From assembly GCF_037977055.1 (NCBI RefSeq), contig NZ_CP150274.1, forward strand, positions 7,068,001 to 7,132,000: a DNA stretch of 64,000 nt, written 5' to 3'. Both the position numbers and the translations under genes were made by a program. This stretch comes from Paenibacillus sp. FSL K6-1096 (GTDB lineage: Bacteria > Bacillota > Bacilli > Paenibacillales > Paenibacillaceae). Numbering within the stretch: position 1 is the stretch's first letter; each line of letters starts with the position of its first letter. Positions 43,182-51,290 of the stretch are shown piece after piece. The notes below the pieces were generated by a model. It was not told the origin of the DNA. It ran no database searches and saw only the letters and a list, made by a program, of their open reading frames with translations.

Positions 43182-43514
43182 ATGGAGCTGTGGTTAAGAA
43201 ATATCGGCTTGGTAAGTGTAGTGACGGTGCTGCTGGTCCTGATTCAAAAAGCATACCGGCGGCTGGAGCTGCTAAGGGTGCAGGAGTGCTCTTACGAGAA
43301 CAGCGGAGTGTATGCGGCAGCGGCTAAGTTTGCCGGAGGTGCGGCGGCCGGGGAGGTGCAGGAGCTGCTGGCCGCCAGCTTCGAATTCAACCGGCAGGAG
43401 ATTGAGCGCATTGTGAACTGGGCGCTGCCGCACAGAATGGAGCCGGATGGCGGGTATGACGCTTTTCTCCAAGGGGTCAACCGGGTGCTCGGGAAGGAGG
43501 TCTACCGCTCGTAG
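43182..43514 (+). CDS. Small membrane-anchored protein in the kdp cluster
   Basis: 110 residues. The start is the ATG at 43182; a TTG six bases upstream is possible. One N-terminal hydrophobic helix (LRNIGLVSVVTVLLVLI), then a soluble part with EVQELLAASFEFNRQEIERIVNWALPHR and QGVNRVLGKEVYRS. The family is not recognised. It lies alone between kdpE and the kdpF promoter and is preceded by its own KdpE-like promoter, which suggests a potassium-related job; this is inference. Confidence 0.65.
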   Translation: MELWLRNIGLVSVVTVLLVLIQKAYRRLELLRVQECSYENSGVYAAAAKFAGGAAAGEVQELLAASFEFNRQEIERIVNWALPHRMEPDGGYDAFLQGVNRVLGKEVYRS

Positions 43515-43529
43515 CGGAGGCTGGCTGTG

Positions 43530-43596
43530 ATCTTAATGTGATCTTAATGCCCCCGGTCAAACCCTAACCCTGAACTAATGGGAGAAATGTTACGCT
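43530..43596 (+). promoter_or_regulatory. kdpFABC promoter with two KdpE-like boxes
   Basis: ATCTTAAT at 43530 and 43541 (11-base period), CCTAACCC at +22 from the last box, CTGAAC at +29 and TACGCT starting at +50 (43591). The weak -35-like element fits an activator-dependent promoter. Confidence 0.7.
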
Positions 43597-43650
43597 AGAC
43601 CGGAAGTTACAAGAGAGAGATTCCATAAGGGTAAGGAGTGGCAAAAGCAG

Positions 43651-43758
43651 ATGATGGATGTGTACATGACGTTGACGCTGGCACTGGTATTCGCTTTATT
43701 CTACGCGTTCGCAGTGTGGTGTGGTCAGGTGACAGAGGAACAGGGAGGGAATGAGTGA
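43651..43758 (+). CDS. 35-residue hydrophobic peptide upstream of kdpF
   Basis: ATG at 43651 (or the next ATG) with AAGGAG 12 bases before; one membrane helix (TLALVFALFYAFAVWC) and a polar tail GQVTEEQGGNE. Its TGA overlaps the kdpF ATG (TGATG), so translation would be coupled, and its last codons contain the kdpF ribosome site. It may be a second KdpF-like helper peptide or just a coupling leader. It is too short for usual gene finders. Confidence 0.6.
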   Translation: MMDVYMTLTLALVFALFYAFAVWCGQVTEEQGGNE

Positions 43759-43835
43759 TGGCGGTTGTTCTGGCAGCGACGGCGCTGTTGTTTCTCTATC
43801 TGGTCTATGCATTGATTCATCCGGAGAAATTCTAA
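43758..43835 (+). CDS. kdpF: Potassium-transporting ATPase small subunit KdpF
   Basis: 25 residues, one helix: AVVLAATALLFLYLVYALIHPEKF. The ending YLVYALIxPExF is the KdpF signature (E. coli KdpF ends YALINAEAF). It stabilises the KdpABC complex in the membrane. Ribosome site GGAGGGA is eight bases upstream. kdpA follows after 20 bases. Confidence 0.9.
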   Translation: MAVVLAATALLFLYLVYALIHPEKF

Positions 43836-43855
43836 CTAAATAAGGAGGGGCATCT

Positions 43856-45532
43856 GTGAGTATTGTGCAGATTATAGCGGTCATCTTCATACTCGTACTG
43901 CTGGTGAAGCCGGCGGGCACTTATCTATATCATGTATTCTCGGGTGAACCGAACCGGACAGACCGGATCTTCGGCGGAGCCGAGCGGGGAATCTACCGTC
44001 TGATCGGGCTGAAGCAGCGGGACGGGATGTCCTGGAAGAAGTACGCGATTAGCTTCATAGGGACGAACCTGGTGCTGGTGGCGTTCAGTTATATAATACT
44101 CAGGCTGCAAAAGGGGCTTCCGCTCAACCCGGGCGGGATCGGCAATATGGAGCAGACCTTGACGTTCAACACAGTGATCAGCTTCATAACGAATACGAAT
44201 CTCCAGCATTACAGCGGGGAGACAGGCGTATCCTACTTCTCGCAGATGGCGGTTATGACGATGCTGATGTTCACCTCGGCGGCGAGCGGCTTGGCGGTGG
44301 CGGTGGCTTTTGTCAGAGGGATTACGGGACGGAGCTCGGTCGGGAACTTCTTCGAGGACTTCGTGAAGGCACACATCCGGATCTTCATTCCGTTCGCGCT
44401 GCTTGTAACACTGGCGCTTGTAGCACTTCATGTGCCGCAGACGCTGAAACCTACACTTGAAGTCACCACACTCGAAGGGCAGACCCAGCAGATTGCCATC
44501 GGTCCGGTGGCCTCGCTGGAGTCGATCAAGCATATCGGTACGAACGGCGGAGGCTTCTTCGGTGCCAATTCTGCCCATCCCTTTGAGAATCCGAATCCGC
44601 TGAGCAATGTACTGGAGATTCTCTCCATGTGGCTGATGCCGGCCTCCCTGCCGTATATGTACGGGAAGTTTGCCCGGAACAAGCGTCAGGGGTGGATGAT
44701 TTTCGGGGCGATGATGACCTTGTTCGTGCTGCTGCTGGGACTGAATTATGCTGCGGAGCGGGCGGGCAATCCGGCGATTAACGCCATGGGCATAGATGCT
44801 TCGCAAGGCAGTATGGAGGGCAAAGAGGTCCGGTTCGGCATCGCACAGTCCGCGTTGTTCACCACTGTAACGACCGCAGCCACCACCGGCAGTGTGAACA
44901 ATATGCATGACACGCTGACGCCGCTCGGCAGCATTACGCCGCTGACCCTGATGATGCTGAACACGGTATTCGGGGGCAAAGGCGTCGGGCTGGTCAATAT
45001 GCTGATGTATGCGATACTCGGTGTCTTCCTGTGCGGGCTGATGGTCGGGCGGACCCCGGAGTTCCTTGGGCGTAAGATCGAAGCGAGGGAGATGAAGCTG
45101 ATTGCGATAGCGATTCTGATTCATCCGCTGATTATTCTGGTGCCTACGGCGGGCGCTTTTCTGACCGAACTGGGCAAGGGGAGCATCAGTAACCCCGGCT
45201 TCCACGGGATGACCCAGGTGCTGTATGAATACGTATCGTCTGCGGCGAATAACGGCTCGGGCTTCGAGGGGCTGGCGGATAACACCTCCTTCTGGAATAT
45301 CACCACAGGCATTGTCATGCTGCTGGGCCGGTATGTGTCCATCATTGCCATGCTGGCGGTCGCCGGTTCCCTGCTGCGCAAGAAGCCGGTGCCGGAGACG
45401 ATTGGGACCTTCCGTACCGACAACGGCCTGTTCACGGGCATTCTGATCGGGACGGTGCTGATTATCGGGGCGCTGACGTTCCTGCCGGTGATTGTGCTGG
45501 GTCCGGTTGCTGAGTATTTGACTTTACGGTAA
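43856..45532 (+). CDS. kdpA: Potassium-transporting ATPase, K+-binding subunit KdpA
   Basis: 558 residues, start GTG 43856 behind AAGGAGGGG. About ten hydrophobic helices related to the SKT channel superfamily. Selectivity-filter-type segments are seen as TNTNLQHYSGE, GTNGGGFFGANSAHPFENP, TTAATTGSVNN and NNGSGFEGL, where the Gly residues line the four pseudo-symmetric filters. It binds and passes K+ to the KdpB pump. Second gene of kdpFABC. Confidence 0.97.
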   Translation: MSIVQIIAVIFILVLLVKPAGTYLYHVFSGEPNRTDRIFGGAERGIYRLIGLKQRDGMSWKKYAISFIGTNLVLVAFSYIILRLQKGLPLNPGGIGNMEQTLTFNTVISFITNTNLQHYSGETGVSYFSQMAVMTMLMFTSAASGLAVAVAFVRGITGRSSVGNFFEDFVKAHIRIFIPFALLVTLALVALHVPQTLKPTLEVTTLEGQTQQIAIGPVASLESIKHIGTNGGGFFGANSAHPFENPNPLSNVLEILSMWLMPASLPYMYGKFARNKRQGWMIFGAMMTLFVLLLGLNYAAERAGNPAINAMGIDASQGSMEGKEVRFGIAQSALFTTVTTAATTGSVNNMHDTLTPLGSITPLTLMMLNTVFGGKGVGLVNMLMYAILGVFLCGLMVGRTPEFLGRKIEAREMKLIAIAILIHPLIILVPTAGAFLTELGKGSISNPGFHGMTQVLYEYVSSAANNGSGFEGLADNTSFWNITTGIVMLLGRYVSIIAMLAVAGSLLRKKPVPETIGTFRTDNGLFTGILIGTVLIIGALTFLPVIVLGPVAEYLTLR

Positions 45533-45550
45533 GGAGAGGGAGCGAAGAGA

Positions 45551-47584
45551 ATGAGTACTGTACCTAGGAAAAAAATGCTGACAGGTCCCATCCTGCGAAG
45601 TGCGGCCAAAGACAGTCTGGTCAAGCTGAATCCGGTGACCCTGATGAAGAATCCGGTCATGTTCGTTGTTGAAGCAGGTACGGTGATCGTGCTGCTGATG
45701 GTGCTGGCCCCGGGGTATTTCCATGCGGAGCAATCCACGGGCTTCAACCTTGCGGTCTTCTTCATCCTGCTGTTCACCGTGCTGTTCGCCAACTTCGCCG
45801 AAGCGCTGGCAGAGGGCCGGGGCAAGGCGCAAGCCGATTCGCTCAAAAAAACAAAGCAGGACATCACTGCTAACAAGCTGAGCGGATCAGCCGTCAAGCA
45901 GGTCCCTGCCCCGGAGCTGCGCAAAGGGGATATCGTGGTGGTCAGCCAGGGCGAATTCATCCCCGGTGACGGGGAAGTGATCGAGGGGCTGGCTTCGGTG
46001 GATGAATCGGCGATTACCGGGGAATCCGCGCCGGTCATCAAGGAAGCGGGGGGCGACTTCGGCTCTGTAACCGGCGGCACCCGGGTTGTGAGTGACCAGA
46101 TCAAGGTGCGTATTACCAGCGATCCGGGCGAATCCTTCCTGGACCGGATGATCTCGCTGGTAGAAGGGGCCAAACGCCAGAAGACGCCGAATGAAATTGC
46201 CCTCAGCACGTTGCTGATCAGCCTGACGCTGATCTTCCTGATTGTGGTTGTCACCCTGCGTCCGATTGCGGATTATATCGGCGTGAAGCTGGAGATTCCG
46301 GTCCTGATCGCGCTGCTGGTCTGCCTGATTCCTACCACCATCGGCGGTCTGCTGTCGGCGATCGGGATTGCCGGAATGGACCGGGTCACCCAGTTCAATG
46401 TCCTGGCGATGTCAGGGAAAGCCGTAGAGGCTGCCGGGGATATCAATACGATGATTCTCGATAAAACAGGCACGATTACCTTCGGGAACCGGATGGCCAG
46501 TGAATTCGTGGCGGTCAGCGGGGCAACGTCAGCAGAGCTTGCCGCTTGGGCGGCCGTCAGCTCGCTGAAGGATGAGACCCCGGAAGGACGTTCTGTCCTG
46601 GAACTGGCGCGGAAGCTGGAGCTAAGCTATGACAGCAGCCTGGCCCAAGGCGGGGAGTTCATTGAGTTCAAGGCCGAGACACGGATGAGCGGGATCGATC
46701 TCCAGGACGGGCGCTCCGTGCGCAAAGGGGCTGTAGATTCGGTCAAAAAATGGGTGCTGGCCCAAGGCGGCACCGTCCCGCCTGATCTGGACAGCAGCTC
46801 GGAGGGCATCGCCCGGTTGGGCGGTACACCGCTTGCGGTTGCTGTAGACAACCGGATCTACGGGCTGATCTATCTGAAGGATACCGTCAAGCCCGGGATG
46901 AAGGAGCGGTTCGACGAGCTGCGCAGCATGGGGATCAAGACGATTATGTGTACCGGGGATAACCCGCTGACCGCAGCGACGATTGCCCGTGAAGCGGGGG
47001 TCGATGACTTCATCGCCGAGAGTACGCCGGAGGACAAGATCGCGGTCATCCGCCGGGAGCAGGGGGAAGGCAAGCTGGTCGCCATGACCGGTGACGGCAC
47101 CAATGACGCTCCGGCGCTGGCCCAGGCGGATGTGGGGCTGGCGATGAACAGCGGGACGACCGCTGCCAAGGAGGCGGCCAACATGGTCGATCTCGATTCC
47201 GATCCGTCCAAGATCATTGAGGTGGTCGCCATCGGGAAGCAATTGCTGATGACACGCGGAGCGCTGACAACCTTCAGTATCGCTAACGACATCGCCAAGT
47301 ATTTCGCGATAATTCCGGCGATGTTCACGCTGGCGATTCCCGAGATGAACGCGCTCAATGTGATGGGGCTGGGGTCGCCCAGCTCAGCGATTCTCTCGGC
47401 GCTGATCTTCAACGCGGTGATTATTCCGCTTTTGATTCCGCTGGCCATGCGCGGGGTCTCCTATAAGCCGATGAGCTCAACCCGGCTCCTGACGCGCAAC
47501 ATCGTCATCTATGGGCTTGGCGGTGTGGTCGTTCCGTTCGCCGGCATCAAGCTGATTGATCTGCTCGTCAGTATATGGATCTAG
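45551..47584 (+). CDS. kdpB: Potassium-transporting ATPase, ATP-hydrolysing subunit KdpB
   Basis: 677 residues, P-type ATPase. Phosphorylated Asp in ILDKTGTITFGN (Asp304), actuator loop ESAITGESAPV, hinge MTGDGTNDAPALAQADVG, nucleotide region ESTPEDKI. The 18-base gap to kdpA holds GGAGAGGGAG. KdpB powers K+ uptake by KdpA at low external K+. All catalytic motifs are intact. Confidence 0.97.
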   Translation: MSTVPRKKMLTGPILRSAAKDSLVKLNPVTLMKNPVMFVVEAGTVIVLLMVLAPGYFHAEQSTGFNLAVFFILLFTVLFANFAEALAEGRGKAQADSLKKTKQDITANKLSGSAVKQVPAPELRKGDIVVVSQGEFIPGDGEVIEGLASVDESAITGESAPVIKEAGGDFGSVTGGTRVVSDQIKVRITSDPGESFLDRMISLVEGAKRQKTPNEIALSTLLISLTLIFLIVVVTLRPIADYIGVKLEIPVLIALLVCLIPTTIGGLLSAIGIAGMDRVTQFNVLAMSGKAVEAAGDINTMILDKTGTITFGNRMASEFVAVSGATSAELAAWAAVSSLKDETPEGRSVLELARKLELSYDSSLAQGGEFIEFKAETRMSGIDLQDGRSVRKGAVDSVKKWVLAQGGTVPPDLDSSSEGIARLGGTPLAVAVDNRIYGLIYLKDTVKPGMKERFDELRSMGIKTIMCTGDNPLTAATIAREAGVDDFIAESTPEDKIAVIRREQGEGKLVAMTGDGTNDAPALAQADVGLAMNSGTTAAKEAANMVDLDSDPSKIIEVVAIGKQLLMTRGALTTFSIANDIAKYFAIIPAMFTLAIPEMNALNVMGLGSPSSAILSALIFNAVIIPLLIPLAMRGVSYKPMSSTRLLTRNIVIYGLGGVVVPFAGIKLIDLLVSIWI

Positions 47585-47626
47585 CGTCCGGCAGACGATT
47601 GACTATACGAGGAGGTTGTAATCATC

Positions 47627-48247
47627 ATGGCACAATCCGTTAGCGGCACAGCCGGAGCGAAGGGGTCTCCTTCGCGGGCTGCCTATCTATTCACAATTAT
47701 AAGATTAAGCATTGTATTCATTCTGCTCTGCGGTATCATTTATCCGCTCGCGTCAACAGCACTGGCCCAGGTGCTGATGCCCTCCCAGGCGAACGGCAGC
47801 CTGCTGAAGAATTCAGACGGGAAGGTCGTGGGCTCTGCGCTGATCGGGCAGAGCTTCAAGGACCAGGCCCTGTTCCAGAGCCGTGTCTCCAGCATTGAAT
47901 ACAACGCCGGGGCTTCGGGCTCGAACAACTATGGCCCGTCCAATCCCGATATGCTGCAGCGCACCAAAGACTCTATTGCCCAGTGGCAGCTGGATAATCC
48001 CGGCGTTCCTGTAAGCAAGCTGCCCGTGGATTTGATCACGAACTCCGGTTCCGGTCTTGACCCGCATATCTCTCCGGCGGCTGCCCTTGTGCAGATTCCG
48101 AGAATCAGCAAGCTGACCGGAATATCCGCTGACCGGCTAGAGGCACTGGTTGCGGAGCATACGGAAGGCCGTGATCTGGGACTGTTCGGGGAGAAGCGCG
48201 TCAACGTGCTGAAGCTGAACGTGGCGCTGAAGGAGCTGGCGAAGTAA
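47627..48247 (+). CDS. kdpC: Potassium-transporting ATPase subunit KdpC
   Basis: 206 residues. One N-terminal membrane helix (IRLSIVFILLCGIIYPLASTALAQV), then an extracellular domain with GSALIGQSF, FQSRVSS, ASGSNNYGPSNPDM, LVTNSGSGLDPHISP-type (LITNSGSGLDPHISPAAAL) and RVNVLKLNVALK, all KdpC marks. It stabilises the complex and affects ATP affinity. AGGAGG precedes the ATG. Followed closely by the tandem sensor gene. Confidence 0.97.
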   Translation: MAQSVSGTAGAKGSPSRAAYLFTIIRLSIVFILLCGIIYPLASTALAQVLMPSQANGSLLKNSDGKVVGSALIGQSFKDQALFQSRVSSIEYNAGASGSNNYGPSNPDMLQRTKDSIAQWQLDNPGVPVSKLPVDLITNSGSGLDPHISPAAALVQIPRISKLTGISADRLEALVAEHTEGRDLGLFGEKRVNVLKLNVALKELAK

Positions 48248-48271
48248 GACCACAGGAAGAAGGTGAGCCGG

Positions 48272-50593
48272 GTGCCACCCTATAAACGCAAGTCCCCGGA
48301 GGACATTTTATACTCCATCTACCAGCTCCAGAAGGGGCGGCTGAAGATTATGATCGGCTCGGTCAGCGGTTCGGGCAAAACCTATCACATGCTGGAGGAA
48401 GGCAAGCTGCTGAAGCACCAGGGGATCGATGTGGTGATCTGCGCCGTTTCCACCATGGGCCGGGCGGAGACTGTCCAGCAGCTTGGCGATCTGGAGCGGG
48501 TGCCGAGCATCCACTGGTTGAAGAATGGCATCGAAAAGAAGGACCTGCCGGTTGAGGCGCTTGTGGAGCGCAATCCCGAGGTGCTGCTGGTGGACGGTCT
48601 GGCGCACCGTAACCGTGAGGGAGCCATGTTCCCGACACGGCTGGAGGACATCCGTTATCTGCTGGATCAGGGCATCAGCGTGATCACTACGATTAATGTC
48701 TACGAGCTGGCCGGTGTGGGCGAGCAAATCTATGAGATGACCGGCATCCGTGCAGAGGAGACGGTTCCGCTGAACACATTGGAATTGGCTGATGAGGTGC
48801 GCCTGATCGATGTCTCGCCGGAGACGATCCTGAAGCGGCTGGAGGAGGGCGTGCTGGGAGCGGCTGCCCATCCGGCGCTGTCCCGCCGGGGCAACCTGGG
48901 CGTGCTGCGCGAGGTGTCGCTGCGGCTGATGGCGGAAGGGGTCAATGATTCGCTGGAGAAGCACCGCGAAGCAGAAGGGCTTATCGGCCCTTCCGGCGCA
49001 ACCGAGCGGATTCTGGTATCGGCGCAATATCACTGGAACGGCTCGCTCTACATCCGCAGAGGCCAGCAGATCGCCAAGCGGCTGAACGGCGATCTGCTGA
49101 TTGTTACCTTCCTTCTGCGCGGCCGCGCGCTGACCAAGGACCAGCAGGTGTTCAAGCGTTCGATCCAGAAGCTGACCGAGCGTATCCAGGCCCGGTTCGA
49201 AGAGCTGGAGGTGATCCGCCTGCGGCTGATTCCTGCGATGCTCGTGCGCTATGCCATCCGTAATAATGTGACAAGAATTGTTATGGGCCATTCCCAGAAA
49301 AGCCGCTGGCAGGAGAAATGGCAGGGCTCCATTGCCAGCCGGGTCCTGCGGCGGACGCGCAATATTGATGTGTTCCTGATGGCCGACCGTGCCGAGCTGG
49401 ACGGTGAACGGATTCTGCCGGTCCGTCCGGCCCCGGAAGCGGTACAGGAGCCGTTCCACCGGCTGACCGGGCAGGAGCTGGAGCAGCAGATCGAGCATAT
49501 CCGCCGGGGCACCTTCAAGGTGTACATCGGCGCTGCTCCCGGAGTCGGCAAGACGTACAAGATGCTCCAGGAAGGCAATCTGCTGCTGGGCCGGGGGATC
49601 GATGTGGTCATCGGCCTGCTGGAGACCCATGGCAGGGAGGAAACCCGGCAGCAGACGGGCAGTCTGCCGGTGATCCCAAGGTCGCAGGTGGCTTATCAGT
49701 CTGCGGTGCTGACGGAGATGGATACGGACGCCATTATCGCCAGACATCCCGAGGTGGTGCTGGTGGATGAGCTGGCTCATACTAACATACCCGGAAGCCG
49801 CAACCGCAAGCGTTATGAGGATGTCCTCCGGCTGCTGGAGCACGGGATCTCCGTCATTACAACAGTGAATGTACAGCACCTGGAGAGCTTGAACGATGCC
49901 GTGGAGCAGTTAACCGGGGTGCGGGTGCGCGAGACGGTCCCGGATGCGATTCTGCGTATGGCCAGCGAGGTGGAGCTGATCGACGTCACCCCGCAGATGC
50001 TGCAGCAGCGGATGCGGGAGGGGAAAATCTACGCGCAGGAGAAGGTGAACCAGGCGCTGGAATCCTTTTTCCGCATCGGTAATCTGATCGCGCTGCGCGA
50101 GCTGGCACTGCGCGAGATTGCCGATGATGTGGATGAGCGGCTGGAGGCCTGGGAGCGGGAGCCTGCCCTGCGCGGACCGTGGAGCAGACGCGAGGTCATC
50201 TTCGTCTGCGTAGACACAGGACCGCAGGCCGAGCAGCTGATCCGCCGCGGCTTCCGCATTGCGCACCGCCTGAAGGCGGAATGGCATGTGCATTATGTGC
50301 AGTGCAGCCGCCACAGGTCGGGCGGGGACCAGAAGCGACTGGATACGCTGCGGCAGCTGACGGAACGGCTGGGCGGCGTGATGGACATTACGGAGGCGGG
50401 CAGCCGCAGGCATCTGTATAAGCATCTGCTGCAGCGGATGAATGAGATGCAGACGACCCAGGTGATTATCGGCCAGTCGCGCAAGCCCCTGCTGCGCAGC
50501 CTGTATGCTCCAACCCTTGTACACTATCTGCTAAGATATGCCCGGCATATGGATATGCTGATTGTGGCTGTCCGTACTCAGATGGTGGAGTGA
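48272..50593 (+). CDS. Kinase-less protein with two tandem KdpD sensor modules
   Basis: 773 residues from GTG 48272 (AAGGTGAG at five bases); GTG 48263 is the alternative. It has two copies of [KdpD sensor + UspA-like domain]: Walker A GSVSGSGKT near residue 30 and GAAPGVGKT near 420, with VLLVDGLAHRN and VLVDELAHTNIPGS as the Walker B regions, and USP-like domains ending in MGHSQKSRW and IGQSRKPLL. No membrane helices, HisKA or ATPase. Separate short KdpD-like sensors occur in some Firmicutes and cyanobacteria, but a tandem duplicate is unusual. It ends the kdpFABC operon and may supply the nucleotide-binding function lost in KdpD's own Walker A (inference). Confidence 0.88.
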   Translation: MPPYKRKSPEDILYSIYQLQKGRLKIMIGSVSGSGKTYHMLEEGKLLKHQGIDVVICAVSTMGRAETVQQLGDLERVPSIHWLKNGIEKKDLPVEALVERNPEVLLVDGLAHRNREGAMFPTRLEDIRYLLDQGISVITTINVYELAGVGEQIYEMTGIRAEETVPLNTLELADEVRLIDVSPETILKRLEEGVLGAAAHPALSRRGNLGVLREVSLRLMAEGVNDSLEKHREAEGLIGPSGATERILVSAQYHWNGSLYIRRGQQIAKRLNGDLLIVTFLLRGRALTKDQQVFKRSIQKLTERIQARFEELEVIRLRLIPAMLVRYAIRNNVTRIVMGHSQKSRWQEKWQGSIASRVLRRTRNIDVFLMADRAELDGERILPVRPAPEAVQEPFHRLTGQELEQQIEHIRRGTFKVYIGAAPGVGKTYKMLQEGNLLLGRGIDVVIGLLETHGREETRQQTGSLPVIPRSQVAYQSAVLTEMDTDAIIARHPEVVLVDELAHTNIPGSRNRKRYEDVLRLLEHGISVITTVNVQHLESLNDAVEQLTGVRVRETVPDAILRMASEVELIDVTPQMLQQRMREGKIYAQEKVNQALESFFRIGNLIALRELALREIADDVDERLEAWEREPALRGPWSRREVIFVCVDTGPQAEQLIRRGFRIAHRLKAEWHVHYVQCSRHRSGGDQKRLDTLRQLTERLGGVMDITEAGSRRHLYKHLLQRMNEMQTTQVIIGQSRKPLLRSLYAPTLVHYLLRYARHMDMLIVAVRTQMVE

Positions 50594-50619
50594 TTTAGAC
50601 CGGCAATAAACCGGCAATC

Positions 50620-50662
50620 AGCCTGTGAAGCCTCTGCCCATGCAGAGCTTTGCAGGCTTTTT
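50620..50662 (+). terminator. Rho-independent terminator of the kdp operon
   Basis: AGCCTG pairs with CAGGCT and CTCTGC with GCAGAG inside; a T run follows. Confidence 0.85.
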
Positions 50663-50765
50663 GCCTATAACATTGGAAATCATAAGATAAGCGTATACAA
50701 TTGAATAAGGAATTCCGGTCCATCCGGGGGACAAGACATTATATCTGAAGGAGTGGATATGAATC

Positions 50766-51251
50766 ATGACAATTCTGAACACCATCCGGACACGGAGAAC
50801 CATTAAGGCCTTCAAGCCTGATCCGATCCCTGAGTATGAGCTGAATACTTGGCTGGAGGCGGCAAGCTATGCGCCGAACCACCGGATGAATGAGCCCTGG
50901 GATCTGCTGTTCATTGGACCCGAAACCCGGGCGGCCCTGAATCATAAGACGGATTTCGGCGGCGCTCCCCTCTTGATTGGCGTGCTGTCCAAGCCCGCGG
51001 CCACCCCTATGGCACGTGATGAGAACATTATGGCGGTGTCCTGTTATATCCAGAACTTCATGCTGGCAGCCCATGAGGCGGGGGCGGGGGTGTTCTGGTC
51101 GTCGCTGGGCGCAAGCGCGCTGGGCCATAAGGCGCTGGGTGTACCGGAAGAGCAGGATGTGGTAGCTATCCTCGCGGTCGGCTATCCCGAGGAGGTTCCT
51201 GCGGTTAAGCCGAGAACGCCAATCACAGACAGCATTACTCATTTACCCTGA
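50766..51251 (+). CDS. Nitroreductase family protein, short form
   Basis: 161 residues. FMN-binding family marks: IRTRRTIKAFKPDPIP at the start, AASYAPNHRMNEPWDLLFI, and GVFWSSLGASALGHKALGV with a final VGYPEE. AAGGAGTGG precedes the ATG at 50766. NAD(P)H-dependent reduction of nitro or quinone compounds is the family role; physiological substrate unknown. 39 bases separate it from the ABC exporter genes; co-transcription is possible. Confidence 0.9.
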   Translation: MTILNTIRTRRTIKAFKPDPIPEYELNTWLEAASYAPNHRMNEPWDLLFIGPETRAALNHKTDFGGAPLLIGVLSKPAATPMARDENIMAVSCYIQNFMLAAHEAGAGVFWSSLGASALGHKALGVPEEQDVVAILAVGYPEEVPAVKPRTPITDSITHLP

Positions 51252-51290
51252 CTGAACGGAAGTTACGACTGATGAGATGAAGGTGGACGA

